A stretch of 64,000 bases of DNA from Qipengyuania intermedia (GTDB lineage Bacteria; Pseudomonadota; Alphaproteobacteria; Sphingomonadales; Sphingomonadaceae). The stretch spans positions 310,001 through 374,000 of the forward strand of contig NZ_JAIGNS010000001.1 of NCBI RefSeq assembly GCF_019711615.1, read 5' to 3'. This document shows, in pieces, positions 19,854-27,924 of the stretch. Each line of letters starts with the position of its first letter. Positions within the stretch are counted from its first letter, which is position 1. Below the pieces are notes generated by a model that saw nothing but the letters and a program-made list of their open reading frames with translations, did not search any database and was not told the DNA's origin. A program made the translations under genes and the position numbers.

Positions 19854-20087
19854 CTATCCCCTGATCACTGCGGGGATGGAAACTACCAGCAGCGCACCGC
19901 CCAGGACGGCGAATGTCAGGAAAAGCCCGGTCCAGGGCATCCAGCCGACATTGTCGATGCTGGTGCGCTTCGAACGTCTGCGCTCCATCAGAAGGGCCAT
20001 CAGCGCCACGGCTATGCAAGCGGCACCCCACAGGGCGACAATGTCCGCCTCGCTCGCAAATGTAAGGAACCCCTTCATCGCCGGCAT
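19854..20087 (-). CDS. small two-helix membrane protein
   Basis: 77 residues (74 if the second ATG at 20078 is used). Two hydrophobic helices (about 17-37 and 52-73) are separated by a basic loop MERRRSKRTS, giving a hairpin in the inner membrane. Family not recognised. It faces cpaF tail to tail and lies back to back with the entericidin promoter. Confidence 0.6.
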   Translation of the reverse strand: MPAMKGFLTFASEADIVALWGAACIAVALMALLMERRRSKRTSIDNVGWMPWTGLFLTFAVLGGALLVVSIPAVIRG

Positions 20088-20126
20088 ATGGGCGGCGAAA
20101 TGCCCTGCTCCAAGGGGTGGGTTGCA

Positions 20127-20152
20127 GGAACGGTGTCTCTACAGGGCGGTTT
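20127..20152 (+). promoter_or_regulatory. EcfG-type promoter for the entericidin pair
   Basis: GGAAC at 20127-20131, 17-base spacer, then GTTTT from 20149 (GGAAC-N16-GGTT). This matches the general stress sigma factor consensus known in Alphaproteobacteria, GGAAC-N16/17-CGTT, apart from the first base of the -10. It ends about 50 bp before the first entericidin ATG. Confidence 0.6.
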
Positions 20153-20202
20153 TTTGTGGTATTGAGGCCAGTCCGAGAGGTCCTCGGGCGAAGGAGATTA
20201 CC

Positions 20203-20334
20203 ATGATCAAGAAACTGATGCTCGCCGTGGGTCTCACCACGATGTGTCTTGCCGCCACTGCCTGCAACACCGTAAAGGGCCTGGGTGAAGATATCCAATC
20301 GGTCGGCGAAGCTGGTGAAGACGCGATCGATTGA
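20203..20334 (+). CDS. entericidin A/B family lipoprotein, copy 1
   Basis: 43-residue cell-envelope lipoprotein. A signal helix ends in the lipobox ATAC, followed by the family core NTVKGLGEDIQSVGEAGEDAID. Excellent RBS AAGGAGA. Entericidins in E. coli are a stress-controlled toxin/antidote lipoprotein pair; in Alphaproteobacteria the role is unclear. A second copy lies 19 bp downstream, so they are co-transcribed from the stress-type promoter. Confidence 0.92.
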   Translation: MIKKLMLAVGLTTMCLAATACNTVKGLGEDIQSVGEAGEDAID

Positions 20335-20353
20335 CAACCAAAGGATCGCTCCC

Positions 20354-20485
20354 ATGCTGAAACGCGTTATATTGCTTGCCTCTGCTCTTTCGATGACTGC
20401 CGCACTCGGCGCGTGCAACACCGTCAAAGGTCTTGGCGAAGACGTGAAATCCGTCGGCAGGGCCGGGGAACGCGCAATCGATTGA
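20354..20485 (+). CDS. entericidin A/B family lipoprotein, copy 2
   Basis: 43 residues, tandem paralogue of the preceding gene. Signal helix and lipobox LGAC, then NTVKGLGEDVKSVGRAGERAID: the mature core is nearly the same as copy 1 but the net charge shifts from acidic to basic (Arg replaces Glu). AAGGA sits 8 bp before the ATG. A strong terminator follows. Confidence 0.92.
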   Translation: MLKRVILLASALSMTAALGACNTVKGLGEDVKSVGRAGERAID

Positions 20486-20513
20486 GGCCGGTCTCAACGG
20501 AAGCGAACAGGAC

Positions 20514-20542
20514 ACGCCCGCCCGTCGAACGGCGGGCGTTTT
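20514..20542 (+). terminator. rho-independent terminator after entericidins
   Basis: Stem CGCCCGCC/GGCGGGCG with an 8-base loop, followed by TTTT. It closes the two-gene entericidin unit and sits just before the convergent DUF938 gene. Confidence 0.85.
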
Positions 20543-20546
20543 CGTG

Positions 20547-21140
20547 TCAGCCCTTACGGTACACCAGCACGAGGTTGTTCGCGGGCATTTCGTAGCGTGC
20601 AGTGCGGGCCAATCCCTCACCCGCACCCAACTCATCGAGCCATTCCACTCGGCGTAGCCCCCAATCGGCGTTGCGGCCGCGCAGGCTGCGATCGAAGTCG
20701 ATATTCGATTCCACCGGCTCGATGCCCGCCTCGAAGAATGGCCCGTAGATAATCAGCGGCCCATCGCCTCTTAGTGCTCTCGCCGCACCCCGGAATAGTC
20801 CCGCGCTCGAAGCTGCACTGCTGATGTGTAGCATGTTCACGCACAGGATTGCCGCCACGGAGCCCACTCCCCACTCGGGGGCCGCGGCATCGAGCGCGAT
20901 CGCCCGCTCCAGATTGGGCAATCCTGCCTCGCTCGCCCAGGCATTGATCGATGCGAGCGCATCAGGATCGAGATCGCTGGGCTGCCACATCAGGTGAGAA
21001 AAGCAGCGCGCCAGGAAAACGGCATGCTCCCCCGACCCGCTCGCTATTTCGAGTACAGTGCCCCGATCCGGCAGCTCTCCTGAAAGGACTTCGGCAAGAG
21101 GGGCCGAGTTGCGCGCAGTCGCAGGCGCGTGACGTTTCAT
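20547..21140 (-). CDS. DUF938 SAM-dependent methyltransferase
   Basis: 197 residues with the DUF938 start RHAPATARNSAPLAEVL and motif I LEIASGSGEHAVFLA, a Rossmann fold methyltransferase of unknown substrate. Length is normal. It lies 9 bp downstream of the acyl-CoA synthetase gene on the same strand, so the two are probably co-transcribed. Confidence 0.88.
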   Translation of the reverse strand: MKRHAPATARNSAPLAEVLSGELPDRGTVLEIASGSGEHAVFLARCFSHLMWQPSDLDPDALASINAWASEAGLPNLERAIALDAAAPEWGVGSVAAILCVNMLHISSAASSAGLFRGAARALRGDGPLIIYGPFFEAGIEPVESNIDFDRSLRGRNADWGLRRVEWLDELGAGEGLARTARYEMPANNLVLVYRKG

Positions 21141-21149
21141 TCGCTCTGC

Positions 21150-22706
21150 TCAGTTCACCTGCCGATCGCGACCTTCCCAATAGGGCGCGCGGAGATCTTT
21201 CCTAAGGATCTTGCCGCTCGCATTGCGCGGCATCACGTCGATGACGTCGATACTTTTGGGAACCTTGAATTTTGCCAGGCGCTCGCTCGTCCAGGCGATA
21301 ATGTCGGCCTCGTCCACCTGTGTGCCGGGCTTCGGCACCACGCAGGCTTTCACCGCCTCGCCCCAAGTGTCGTCGGGGACGCCAATGACGGCGACTTCGC
21401 CCACGCTGGGGTGACCGTAAATGGCGCTTTCCACCTGGGCGGGATAAACGTTCTCGCCGCCCGAAATGATCATGTCCTTGATGCGGTCCTGAATGAAAAC
21501 ATAGCCGTCTTCGTCCATGTAGGCGGCGTCGCCTGTGTGCATCCAGCCGTCCTTGAGCGAGCTTTCCGTCGCTTCGGGCAGGTTCCAGTAACACGCCATG
21601 TTGGACGGGCTCTTGCAAATGAGTTCGCCGACTTCGCCTCGGGGCAGTTCCTCGCCATCTTCACCGATGACCTTGAGTTCGACGCCCGCCACCGCCTTGC
21701 CGCAGGACTTCATGCGCTCGTTGCCTTCGAGCGAGTGATCCTCCGGCGGCAGCGCGGCGATGGTGCCGGTCGTTTCGGTCATGCCATAGCATTGCAGAAA
21801 GCCTGCCTCGGGAATAGTGCGCACCGCTTCGCGCAAAAGATCGAGCGGGATCGGCGCCGCCCCATAGAGCACATATTTGACAGCGGACATGTCGGTCGTC
21901 TTGGCGCGCGGATGCTGGACAACCATCTGCAAGGCGGCCGGGACGATAAACAGTCGGGTAATACCCTGTTCGAACCCGTCAAGGACGCCGTCTGGCGTGA
22001 ATTCGGCCTGCACGATCGACCTGATACCAGCCCCCATCGCCATGACGCCGAGCCCCGTTCCGCCGATGTGAGCACATGGCATGCAAACGAGGATGGCCTC
22101 GTCGTCATCGAACAGGGACCACGGCTGGCCTTCCTCCTGGCTGGGAATGCGTAGCGAGAACAGGTTGCGATTGGTCAGAACCGCGCCCTTCGGGTTGCCG
22201 GTCGTGCCCGAGGTATAGAGCTGGAGCACGGCATCGTCCGGTCCCGCCGGATCGAATTGCGCCTCGTCAGATTTGTCGATGGCGGCGATCGCATCTTTTT
22301 GCCCGATGACTTCGGGCTTCTCGGACAATTCGGAGACGGCCTTGGCTGCCATGTCCTCGAAGCCGTCGCCGAGAAACAGGATTTTCGCGCCCGTGTCCTT
22401 GAGGATATAGGCGATCTCCGGGGCGGCTAGGCGCCAGCCGATCGGTACCATCACCACGCCCATCCGGGCTGCAGAATAGAACAATTCGAAGTAATGGCGC
22501 GCGTTCTTCCCCAGCCAGGCGATCCGGTCACCCTTCGCCAAACCATGTTCGACAAACATCGCGACGATCTTGCGGCTACGACGCTCGAACTCGGAGTAGG
22601 TGATGGCATCATCGCCTTCTTCGAGAACGACATTGTCGGGCCGCTCGCTCGCCCAATGCGTGATAAATTCATCGAAGCTGAGCTTCTGTTCGCCGGTTCC
22701 GGTCAT
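21150..22706 (-). CDS. AMP-dependent acyl-CoA synthetase/ligase
   Basis: ANL superfamily enzyme of 518 residues that activates a carboxylic acid to its CoA thioester through an acyl-adenylate. The P-loop-like YTSGTTGNPKG, YGMTETTG, the hinge region DGWMHTGDAAYMDEDGYVFIQDRIKDMII in parts, and the catalytic lysine in NASGKILRKDLR are all there. It resembles medium- or long-chain fatty acid CoA ligases; exact acid unknown. RBS AGGGAG lies upstream. Confidence 0.93.
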   Translation of the reverse strand: MTGTGEQKLSFDEFITHWASERPDNVVLEEGDDAITYSEFERRSRKIVAMFVEHGLAKGDRIAWLGKNARHYFELFYSAARMGVVMVPIGWRLAAPEIAYILKDTGAKILFLGDGFEDMAAKAVSELSEKPEVIGQKDAIAAIDKSDEAQFDPAGPDDAVLQLYTSGTTGNPKGAVLTNRNLFSLRIPSQEEGQPWSLFDDDEAILVCMPCAHIGGTGLGVMAMGAGIRSIVQAEFTPDGVLDGFEQGITRLFIVPAALQMVVQHPRAKTTDMSAVKYVLYGAAPIPLDLLREAVRTIPEAGFLQCYGMTETTGTIAALPPEDHSLEGNERMKSCGKAVAGVELKVIGEDGEELPRGEVGELICKSPSNMACYWNLPEATESSLKDGWMHTGDAAYMDEDGYVFIQDRIKDMIISGGENVYPAQVESAIYGHPSVGEVAVIGVPDDTWGEAVKACVVPKPGTQVDEADIIAWTSERLAKFKVPKSIDVIDVMPRNASGKILRKDLRAPYWEGRDRQVN

Positions 22707-22762
22707 CGCCTCTATCTCCCTTGCGGCCCATCATGCCATGCATGGAGCCGGGAGCAAGAGGC

Positions 22763-23203
22763 CTATTGCCAGCGCCCCCCTGCACGGGCGCGCCGCTCCC
22801 TTATGGCCAGCCATAGGAAAAGACCCAGCGGGCCTGCCATCAATGTTGCGAAGAGTATGGGAGCCTGAACCAGGCGCGAGAACCCTTTCGCATCGGCATC
22901 GCGGGCGATCCACAGGCCCACGAACAGATCGAAAGCGAGAAAATGTATCCAACCAATAGTCACGCCGGCATCGCTGGAGAAAATCTGGCGCACGCCCTCG
23001 ATCGATGAAAAATCGCCGCCTTCTCCGCCAGGTGCAATGCCCGTCACCACGGCGATCAGGAACACCGCGTAAGCCGCGCTCAACAGGCCCACACCGAGAT
23101 AGAGGATTGCCGCAAGGAGTGCCGGCCACCGCGGCAGGAACACCAGTGCCACCCACATTACCAGGGCCAAGGCGTTGGCAATTGCGAAAACAGTGTCCCA
23201 CAT
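22763..23203 (-). CDS. ABA4-like membrane protein (DUF4281)
   Basis: 146-residue protein with four hydrophobic helices. The segment GWIHFLAFDLFVGLWIARDA and the following PLGLFLWLAIR match the ABA4-like family, known from plants as a factor needed for neoxanthin formation and widespread in carotenoid-bearing bacteria. A role linked to carotenoids or membrane lipids is inference only. It lies between an SDR and an acyl-CoA synthetase gene on the same strand. Confidence 0.75.
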   Translation of the reverse strand: MWDTVFAIANALALVMWVALVFLPRWPALLAAILYLGVGLLSAAYAVFLIAVVTGIAPGGEGGDFSSIEGVRQIFSSDAGVTIGWIHFLAFDLFVGLWIARDADAKGFSRLVQAPILFATLMAGPLGLFLWLAIRERRARAGGRWQ

Positions 23204-23213
23204 GCTTGCTATC

Positions 23214-23912
23214 CTAATCGGTGATCAGTTGCGGCAGGCGTTTTGCTGCCCGAATGATACCATCGTTATCATGCACGAAGCGCCCCCTCGCCGCGCTCTT
23301 GGCAAGAGCGATGGCAGCCTGAGCGACGGTTTCGGCCTCTATAGCGCGATACTGGCGGTACTTGCCGTGTAGCAGTAGGTTGGCGACAGGTGCGGCAGCA
23401 ATGCCGATGCGCTCGCCGATCCTGCGATCATTTTCCCGTTTTCCGCGCAGAAGCCCGGGGCGAAGGATATCCAGCCGATTGAAACGCAGCTTCGTCAATT
23501 CGCGCTCAGTTTCGCCCTTCACGCGAAGATAGAAGTTTTTCGACGCCGTATCCGCGCCGACCGAACTAATGGCAATAAAACGGTCGACTCCCTGCTCCCT
23601 CGCCGCACGCGCGGTGTCGAGAACCAGATGCTGGTCGACCGCCCGAAAGGCGTCCTCGTCCTCACCCGCTTTTTTCCACGTTGTGCCGAGCGCACAGATA
23701 ACCGCCTTGGGCCGTATCGCTTCGAGCACCTCTCCCCATTTTGCAGGTTCGGCAACGAAGAGTTCCATGCGGATACCGCGCGGCAGCTTTGCCTCGCGCC
23801 TTGCGATTGCCGACAGGCGCACATCCTCGCGCCCGATGGATTCTTCCATCACCTTCCCTCCGATAAGGCCGGTGGCGCCGATAAGGCACAGGCGTAACGC
23901 ATCGTCAGACAT
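23214..23912 (-). CDS. NAD(P)-binding atypical SDR (TIP30/HTATIP2-like)
   Basis: 232 residues with the dinucleotide-binding motif LIGATGLIGG at the N-terminus and the family features ICALGTTWKKAG, FIAISSVGAD and LDILRPGLLRG. Members lack full classical dehydrogenase activity in many cases; the substrate is unknown. Its start overlaps the dgt stop by 8 bp, so it is translated with dgt. Confidence 0.87.
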   Translation of the reverse strand: MSDDALRLCLIGATGLIGGKVMEESIGREDVRLSAIARREAKLPRGIRMELFVAEPAKWGEVLEAIRPKAVICALGTTWKKAGEDEDAFRAVDQHLVLDTARAAREQGVDRFIAISSVGADTASKNFYLRVKGETERELTKLRFNRLDILRPGLLRGKRENDRRIGERIGIAAAPVANLLLHGKYRQYRAIEAETVAQAAIALAKSAARGRFVHDNDGIIRAAKRLPQLITD

Positions 23913-25065
23913 TGGACAGACCCTGCGGAGCGCGGCCGTAAATCCGCGTGCATTGATCGATTGCGAAACGATCGGTCATGCCCGCGATAAAATCGGCGAT
24001 GTGGCGGCTCTTAGCCGGTTCGGTTTCGGGAAGACGTTTGAGCCAATCGTCCGGCATCGTGGTCGGATCTTGCTGGTAGGCGACAAACAGTCTCGCGATG
24101 ACGTCCCTTGCCCGCTCGGCCGTCTGCAATTGCTCGGGATGGTAATAGAGACGCCGGTACATGAACTTTTTCAGCGTGCGTTCCCGATCTGCCATGCCGG
24201 GCGAAAATCCGGCCAGTTGCTTGCCCGCCTCGCGGACCTGCCGGACGCTGTCGAGACCCGCGATGTTCTTGCGCGTATGTTCGAGCACGTCGTTCACCAT
24301 CAGACCGATCTGGCTTCGCACAAGTTCGCGAAGCTGCTTGTCGCGCGAGATATGCGGAAAGCGTTTCTCGACGGCCCGGAACTGGTCGGCGAGAAAGTCG
24401 ATCTCCATCAGGTCGTCGAGCGACAGGAAACCTGCCCGCAAGCCATCGTCGATGTCGTGATTGTCATAGGCGATGTCGTCCGCCACAGCCGCCACCTGTG
24501 CTTCGAGAGACGGCCACTGGCCAAGCTCCAGCGGATAGGCGGCATCGATCTCGCTCAAAGCCCAGTTTGCTGCCGAAACGGGGCCGTTGTGCTTTGCCAG
24601 ACCCTCCAGAGTTTCCCACGTCAGGTTCATGCCGGGATGGTCGGGATAATTGCTTTCGAGCCGGGCAAGCGTTCTTATGCCCTGCGCATTGTGGTCATAG
24701 CCGCCTGCGTGGATCATCGCCTCTTCAAGCGCAGTCTCACCTGCGTGTCCGAACGGCGGATGGCCGATGTCGTGACCCAGGCACAGCGCTTCGGTAAGAT
24801 CCTCGTCCAAGCCAAGTTCGCGGGCAATGACGCGGCCGATCTGGGCCACTTCGATGCTGTGCGTAAGGCGGGTGCGATAATGATCGCCGTCGGGCGCGAC
24901 GAAAACCTGCGTCTTGGAGCGCAAGCGGCGAAAGGCGATCGAATGAACGATACGGTCGCGGTCGCGCTGGAATTCGCTGCGCGGACCACGCGTTCCGTCG
25001 CGTTCCTCGGGAAATTCGCGTCCGCGCGAAGCAGCGGGATCGGCAGCGTAAGGAGCTCTGTTCAT
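23905..25065 (-). CDS. dgt: deoxyguanosinetriphosphate triphosphohydrolase-like protein
   Basis: HD-domain dNTPase of 386 residues that removes triphosphate from dNTPs, helping dNTP pool balance. The HD motif residues appear as RLTHSIEVAQIGR, GHDIGHPPFGHAGE and AVADDIAYDNHDIDD. This is the dGTPase-like type 2 length found in Alphaproteobacteria. It is the first gene before the overlapping SDR. Confidence 0.95.
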   Translation of the reverse strand: MNRAPYAADPAASRGREFPEERDGTRGPRSEFQRDRDRIVHSIAFRRLRSKTQVFVAPDGDHYRTRLTHSIEVAQIGRVIARELGLDEDLTEALCLGHDIGHPPFGHAGETALEEAMIHAGGYDHNAQGIRTLARLESNYPDHPGMNLTWETLEGLAKHNGPVSAANWALSEIDAAYPLELGQWPSLEAQVAAVADDIAYDNHDIDDGLRAGFLSLDDLMEIDFLADQFRAVEKRFPHISRDKQLRELVRSQIGLMVNDVLEHTRKNIAGLDSVRQVREAGKQLAGFSPGMADRERTLKKFMYRRLYYHPEQLQTAERARDVIARLFVAYQQDPTTMPDDWLKRLPETEPAKSRHIADFIAGMTDRFAIDQCTRIYGRAPQGLSNV

Positions 25066-25177
25066 GGAGCGCCAAGGCTTAGGTCAGCCGAATCCGCGGG
25101 ACAACGTGAACGAAATGGGAACCTGCCCGCTTATCGGCGAAAAGCGACACCGCGTGCCAAAAAACGGTTGGTGCCGG

Positions 25178-25873
25178 TCAGTCCTTCGCGAGCATCCATT
25201 CGGCTGCGGCGCGACAGTGGATATCGGTGGAGTCGAATACGGGCAGCACGTTCGCATCCGTGTCGACCACCAGTTCCAGTTCGGTGCACGCGAGCACGAT
25301 GGCTTTCGCACCTTCCTTGTCCTTGTTGGTGATGATAGTCTTCAACGCCCGCTCGGCAGAACGCGTTACGCGACCAAGCATCAGCTCCTTGTAGATGATG
25401 CCGTCGACAAGTTCGACATCGCCGGGATCTGGCGGCAGCAGGTCGACGCCATGCGCGACGAGCCGCTGACGATAGAAACTCTCGGTCATGACGAAACGCG
25501 TGCCGAGCAGGGCGGCATTGTCGCATTCCGCCTTCTTCATCGCTTCGCCGACGCTGTCCGCGATATGCAGGACCGGGATGGAGAGACCCTCTGCCACACG
25601 GTCATAGACCTTGTGCATTGTATTGGCGGCGATGATGATACCTTCAGCCCCCGCACTCTCGAGGCGGCGGCCGCTTTCGACCAGCAAGGAAGCGACCGCG
25701 TCCCAGTCATCGTCCTGCTTGGCCTTGGCGATCAGCGAATAATCCAGGCTTTCGATCAAGAGTGGCGCGCTCGACATGAAATTGGAGCGGCGCTGGATTT
25801 CCTTGTTGATGCGTTCGTAATAGGCGCGGGTCGAAACCCAGCTCATGCCCCCGATGAGACCCAATTTGCGCAA
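25178..25873 (-). CDS. aspartate/glutamate racemase family protein
   Basis: 231 residues, full length for the Asp/Glu racemase family. Start MRKLGLIGGMSWVST is the family hallmark. One catalytic position is Cys196 in LACTELEL; the other is Thr85 in AANTMHKV instead of Cys. The same Thr/Cys pair is known in the E. coli YgeA-type L-to-D enzyme (established), so a broad or one-directional racemase is likely. It may supply D-Glu or D-Asp, or act in amino-acid turnover. Confidence 0.88.
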   Translation of the reverse strand: MRKLGLIGGMSWVSTRAYYERINKEIQRRSNFMSSAPLLIESLDYSLIAKAKQDDDWDAVASLLVESGRRLESAGAEGIIIAANTMHKVYDRVAEGLSIPVLHIADSVGEAMKKAECDNAALLGTRFVMTESFYRQRLVAHGVDLLPPDPGDVELVDGIIYKELMLGRVTRSAERALKTIITNKDKEGAKAIVLACTELELVVDTDANVLPVFDSTDIHCRAAAEWMLAKD

Positions 25874-25949
25874 GAACGCGCTCCTTCCCGTTACCCTGTT
25901 TGCACCGCACGATGCGACTTGTGTTTCAACGCCCTAGAACGGGTGTCGG

Positions 25950-26927
25950 CTATTGCGGTTCCTCAATTTCAGCCTCTTGGGTCATGCTAATTTCGGTCAG
26001 CCAAGCCGATAGGTCGGCAGCACTGCGCTCTGCGGCCTCTTCCATCGGAATATGACCGATCCCGTCGTAAGCGACGAGCGTGGCGTTCGGGATATTGCGC
26101 GCATACCATTCGCCGGCTTCAAAGGGCACCAGCGCATCTTCCTTGCCCCAGATAACCAGGGTCGGGACCGTCATTCCTGCGGCCTGCTCTGCAGTAAACC
26201 CTTCGCGCGGGGTGCTGAAGCGCTTGCGCGTTGCGGCGCGATTGCCCGGATAGCGGGCCATTTCCCAATAACGATCGATTGCCGCGTCGGTCACGACAGC
26301 CTGGTTCGAGACACTTTGCGAAAGGCTTTTCGCTATCAGCGAACGCGGGAGCATCTGGCTGAGCCCGTTGCCGACTACCGGCATCGTCGCGAGCTTGAAA
26401 GCGAGGTTGCCCGACCCCTCACGTTCTATCGGTGCGCCCGAAGCATCGACCAGCACCAGTCCTTCCAGGCGCTCCGGGTGCTCGAGCGCATAGGCCATTG
26501 CGATCCAGCCGCCCATTGAATTTCCGGCAAGGGTGAACGTGTCGAGATCGAGCGCATCGGCAACCGCCCCCACATCCGAAACGAATGCCTCGCGTGTGTA
26601 CTCCGCATCCGGGGCAGCGCCGGTCAATCCGTGGCCGCGCTGGTCGTAGCGCACCACGCGGTAGTCTTCCCGAAGGATTTCTGCCCAGGGTTGCCAGGTA
26701 TGCAGATCGGCATTGGAGCCGTGCAGGAGCATGATTACGGGCGCATCGCGCGGCCCCTCGTCGCGCAGGTGAATTTCGCGTCCGTCGGCAAGTGTTACGG
26801 CCTGCGATGGTGCCTCACCGTATTTGGCCCACATCTCGTCACGGTCGGTGTCCGGCGTACGCAGGATCAGGAAAGCTACCAGCCCTATTACGAGGATAGC
26901 GGCGAAAATACGGAATAGCCATTTCAC
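25950..26927 (-). CDS. alpha/beta hydrolase, membrane-anchored
   Basis: 325 residues. One N-terminal helix (4-23) acts as signal anchor, placing the enzyme in the periplasm. The fold shows LLHGSNAD (oxyanion hole), nucleophile Ser137 in GNSMGG, the acid in WGKEDALVPF and the catalytic His in YDGIGHIP. Substrate unknown. It overlaps the upstream diheme cytochrome gene by 4 bp and is the last of a three-gene unit with the cytochrome and a beta-helix protein. Confidence 0.92.
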   Translation of the reverse strand: MKWLFRIFAAILVIGLVAFLILRTPDTDRDEMWAKYGEAPSQAVTLADGREIHLRDEGPRDAPVIMLLHGSNADLHTWQPWAEILREDYRVVRYDQRGHGLTGAAPDAEYTREAFVSDVGAVADALDLDTFTLAGNSMGGWIAMAYALEHPERLEGLVLVDASGAPIEREGSGNLAFKLATMPVVGNGLSQMLPRSLIAKSLSQSVSNQAVVTDAAIDRYWEMARYPGNRAATRKRFSTPREGFTAEQAAGMTVPTLVIWGKEDALVPFEAGEWYARNIPNATLVAYDGIGHIPMEEAAERSAADLSAWLTEISMTQEAEIEEPQ

Positions 26928-27922
26928 TGCGGCATCTCCTCGATCCAGCGGCGCACGGCATCGGCGCCCTCACGGTCAATGGTCGCCTTGCCAAGCTCCG
27001 GCATGGCCACTCCCGGCTCGTTGCTCAGCATGCGGTGGAGCAGGATGGATTCCTGCGGCTTGCCCGGCACGACGTCGAAAAGCAGTCCGCCTGCCCCTCG
27101 TCCCGCGGCAACCGGACGTTTCATAATGCCGATCGCATGGGGATCGTTCTGCTCCCAGCGAAGGTCCAGCCCGCTATTGGAGGCAGCCGCACCCGGACGG
27201 TGGCAATGAGCGCAATTTACATCGAGGAATGCGCGCGCCACGGCATTCGTGCCGGCCTGCGAACGGTCTTCCCAAACAGGGAGCGTGTCCGCGTCCTGCG
27301 GAACGGCTCCGATGTTGGCTTTGAGCCACTCGCGCGAAAGATTGCGCGCCTTGGGACCGATCGGGACGACCGCATCGTCGAGGCCGTGGCATTCCTTGCA
27401 CTGGTTCTTGTTGGGCACGCGGTAACTGATTTTTTCGCCTTCGGGCGTGGTGACCGGGACGCGGGCCCCTGCGATAGCCAGGCGGGCCTCCGTCTGTTCC
27501 TCGTTCCACACATAGGGCAGTGCGAGCCAGCCATCCGCGCGAAGCAACAGGACACGGGTTTCGATCAGTCTGCGCTCGTCACCGTCACCGAATGCGAAGG
27601 TCTTGATCAGGGCGGTGCCGACTGGAAAATCGATCAGCCCTTCCCCGTCCGCCTGCATTTTCGTGCCCTGCGGCACATAAACGAAACGAAGCTTTTCCGC
27701 TCCGTCCGAATAGAGCGGTGTATTCAGGCGATAGGGGATCACGCCGAGCGTCGGTATCTGGGCATCCGCATGTACGAAGAAGCCGAACTCCTCCAAGGTT
27801 CGCGGCAATGCTTTTCCCTGGATTGCCGCATCGGAGACTTCTGGCGCCATCCTGCGCGCTTCGACTGCCGCGGCGGAGGCGAAGGCGAGCAATGCGCAGA
27901 AAAAGACGCCAAGATGCTTCAT
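26924..27922 (-). CDS. SO2930-family diheme c-type cytochrome
   Basis: 332-residue periplasmic protein with signal peptide (about 1-22). Two heme-c sites: CKECH at 175-179 and CAHCH at 237-241. The N-terminal 160 residues are a family-specific domain that precedes the hemes. This family is usually encoded next to a parallel beta-helix protein, as here (2 bp downstream of it), and the pair has no established function. The chain could pass electrons from an oxidation carried out by an unknown partner. Confidence 0.9.
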   Translation of the reverse strand: MKHLGVFFCALLAFASAAAVEARRMAPEVSDAAIQGKALPRTLEEFGFFVHADAQIPTLGVIPYRLNTPLYSDGAEKLRFVYVPQGTKMQADGEGLIDFPVGTALIKTFAFGDGDERRLIETRVLLLRADGWLALPYVWNEEQTEARLAIAGARVPVTTPEGEKISYRVPNKNQCKECHGLDDAVVPIGPKARNLSREWLKANIGAVPQDADTLPVWEDRSQAGTNAVARAFLDVNCAHCHRPGAAASNSGLDLRWEQNDPHAIGIMKRPVAAGRGAGGLLFDVVPGKPQESILLHRMLSNEPGVAMPELGKATIDREGADAVRRWIEEMPQ

Positions 27923-27924
27923 GA

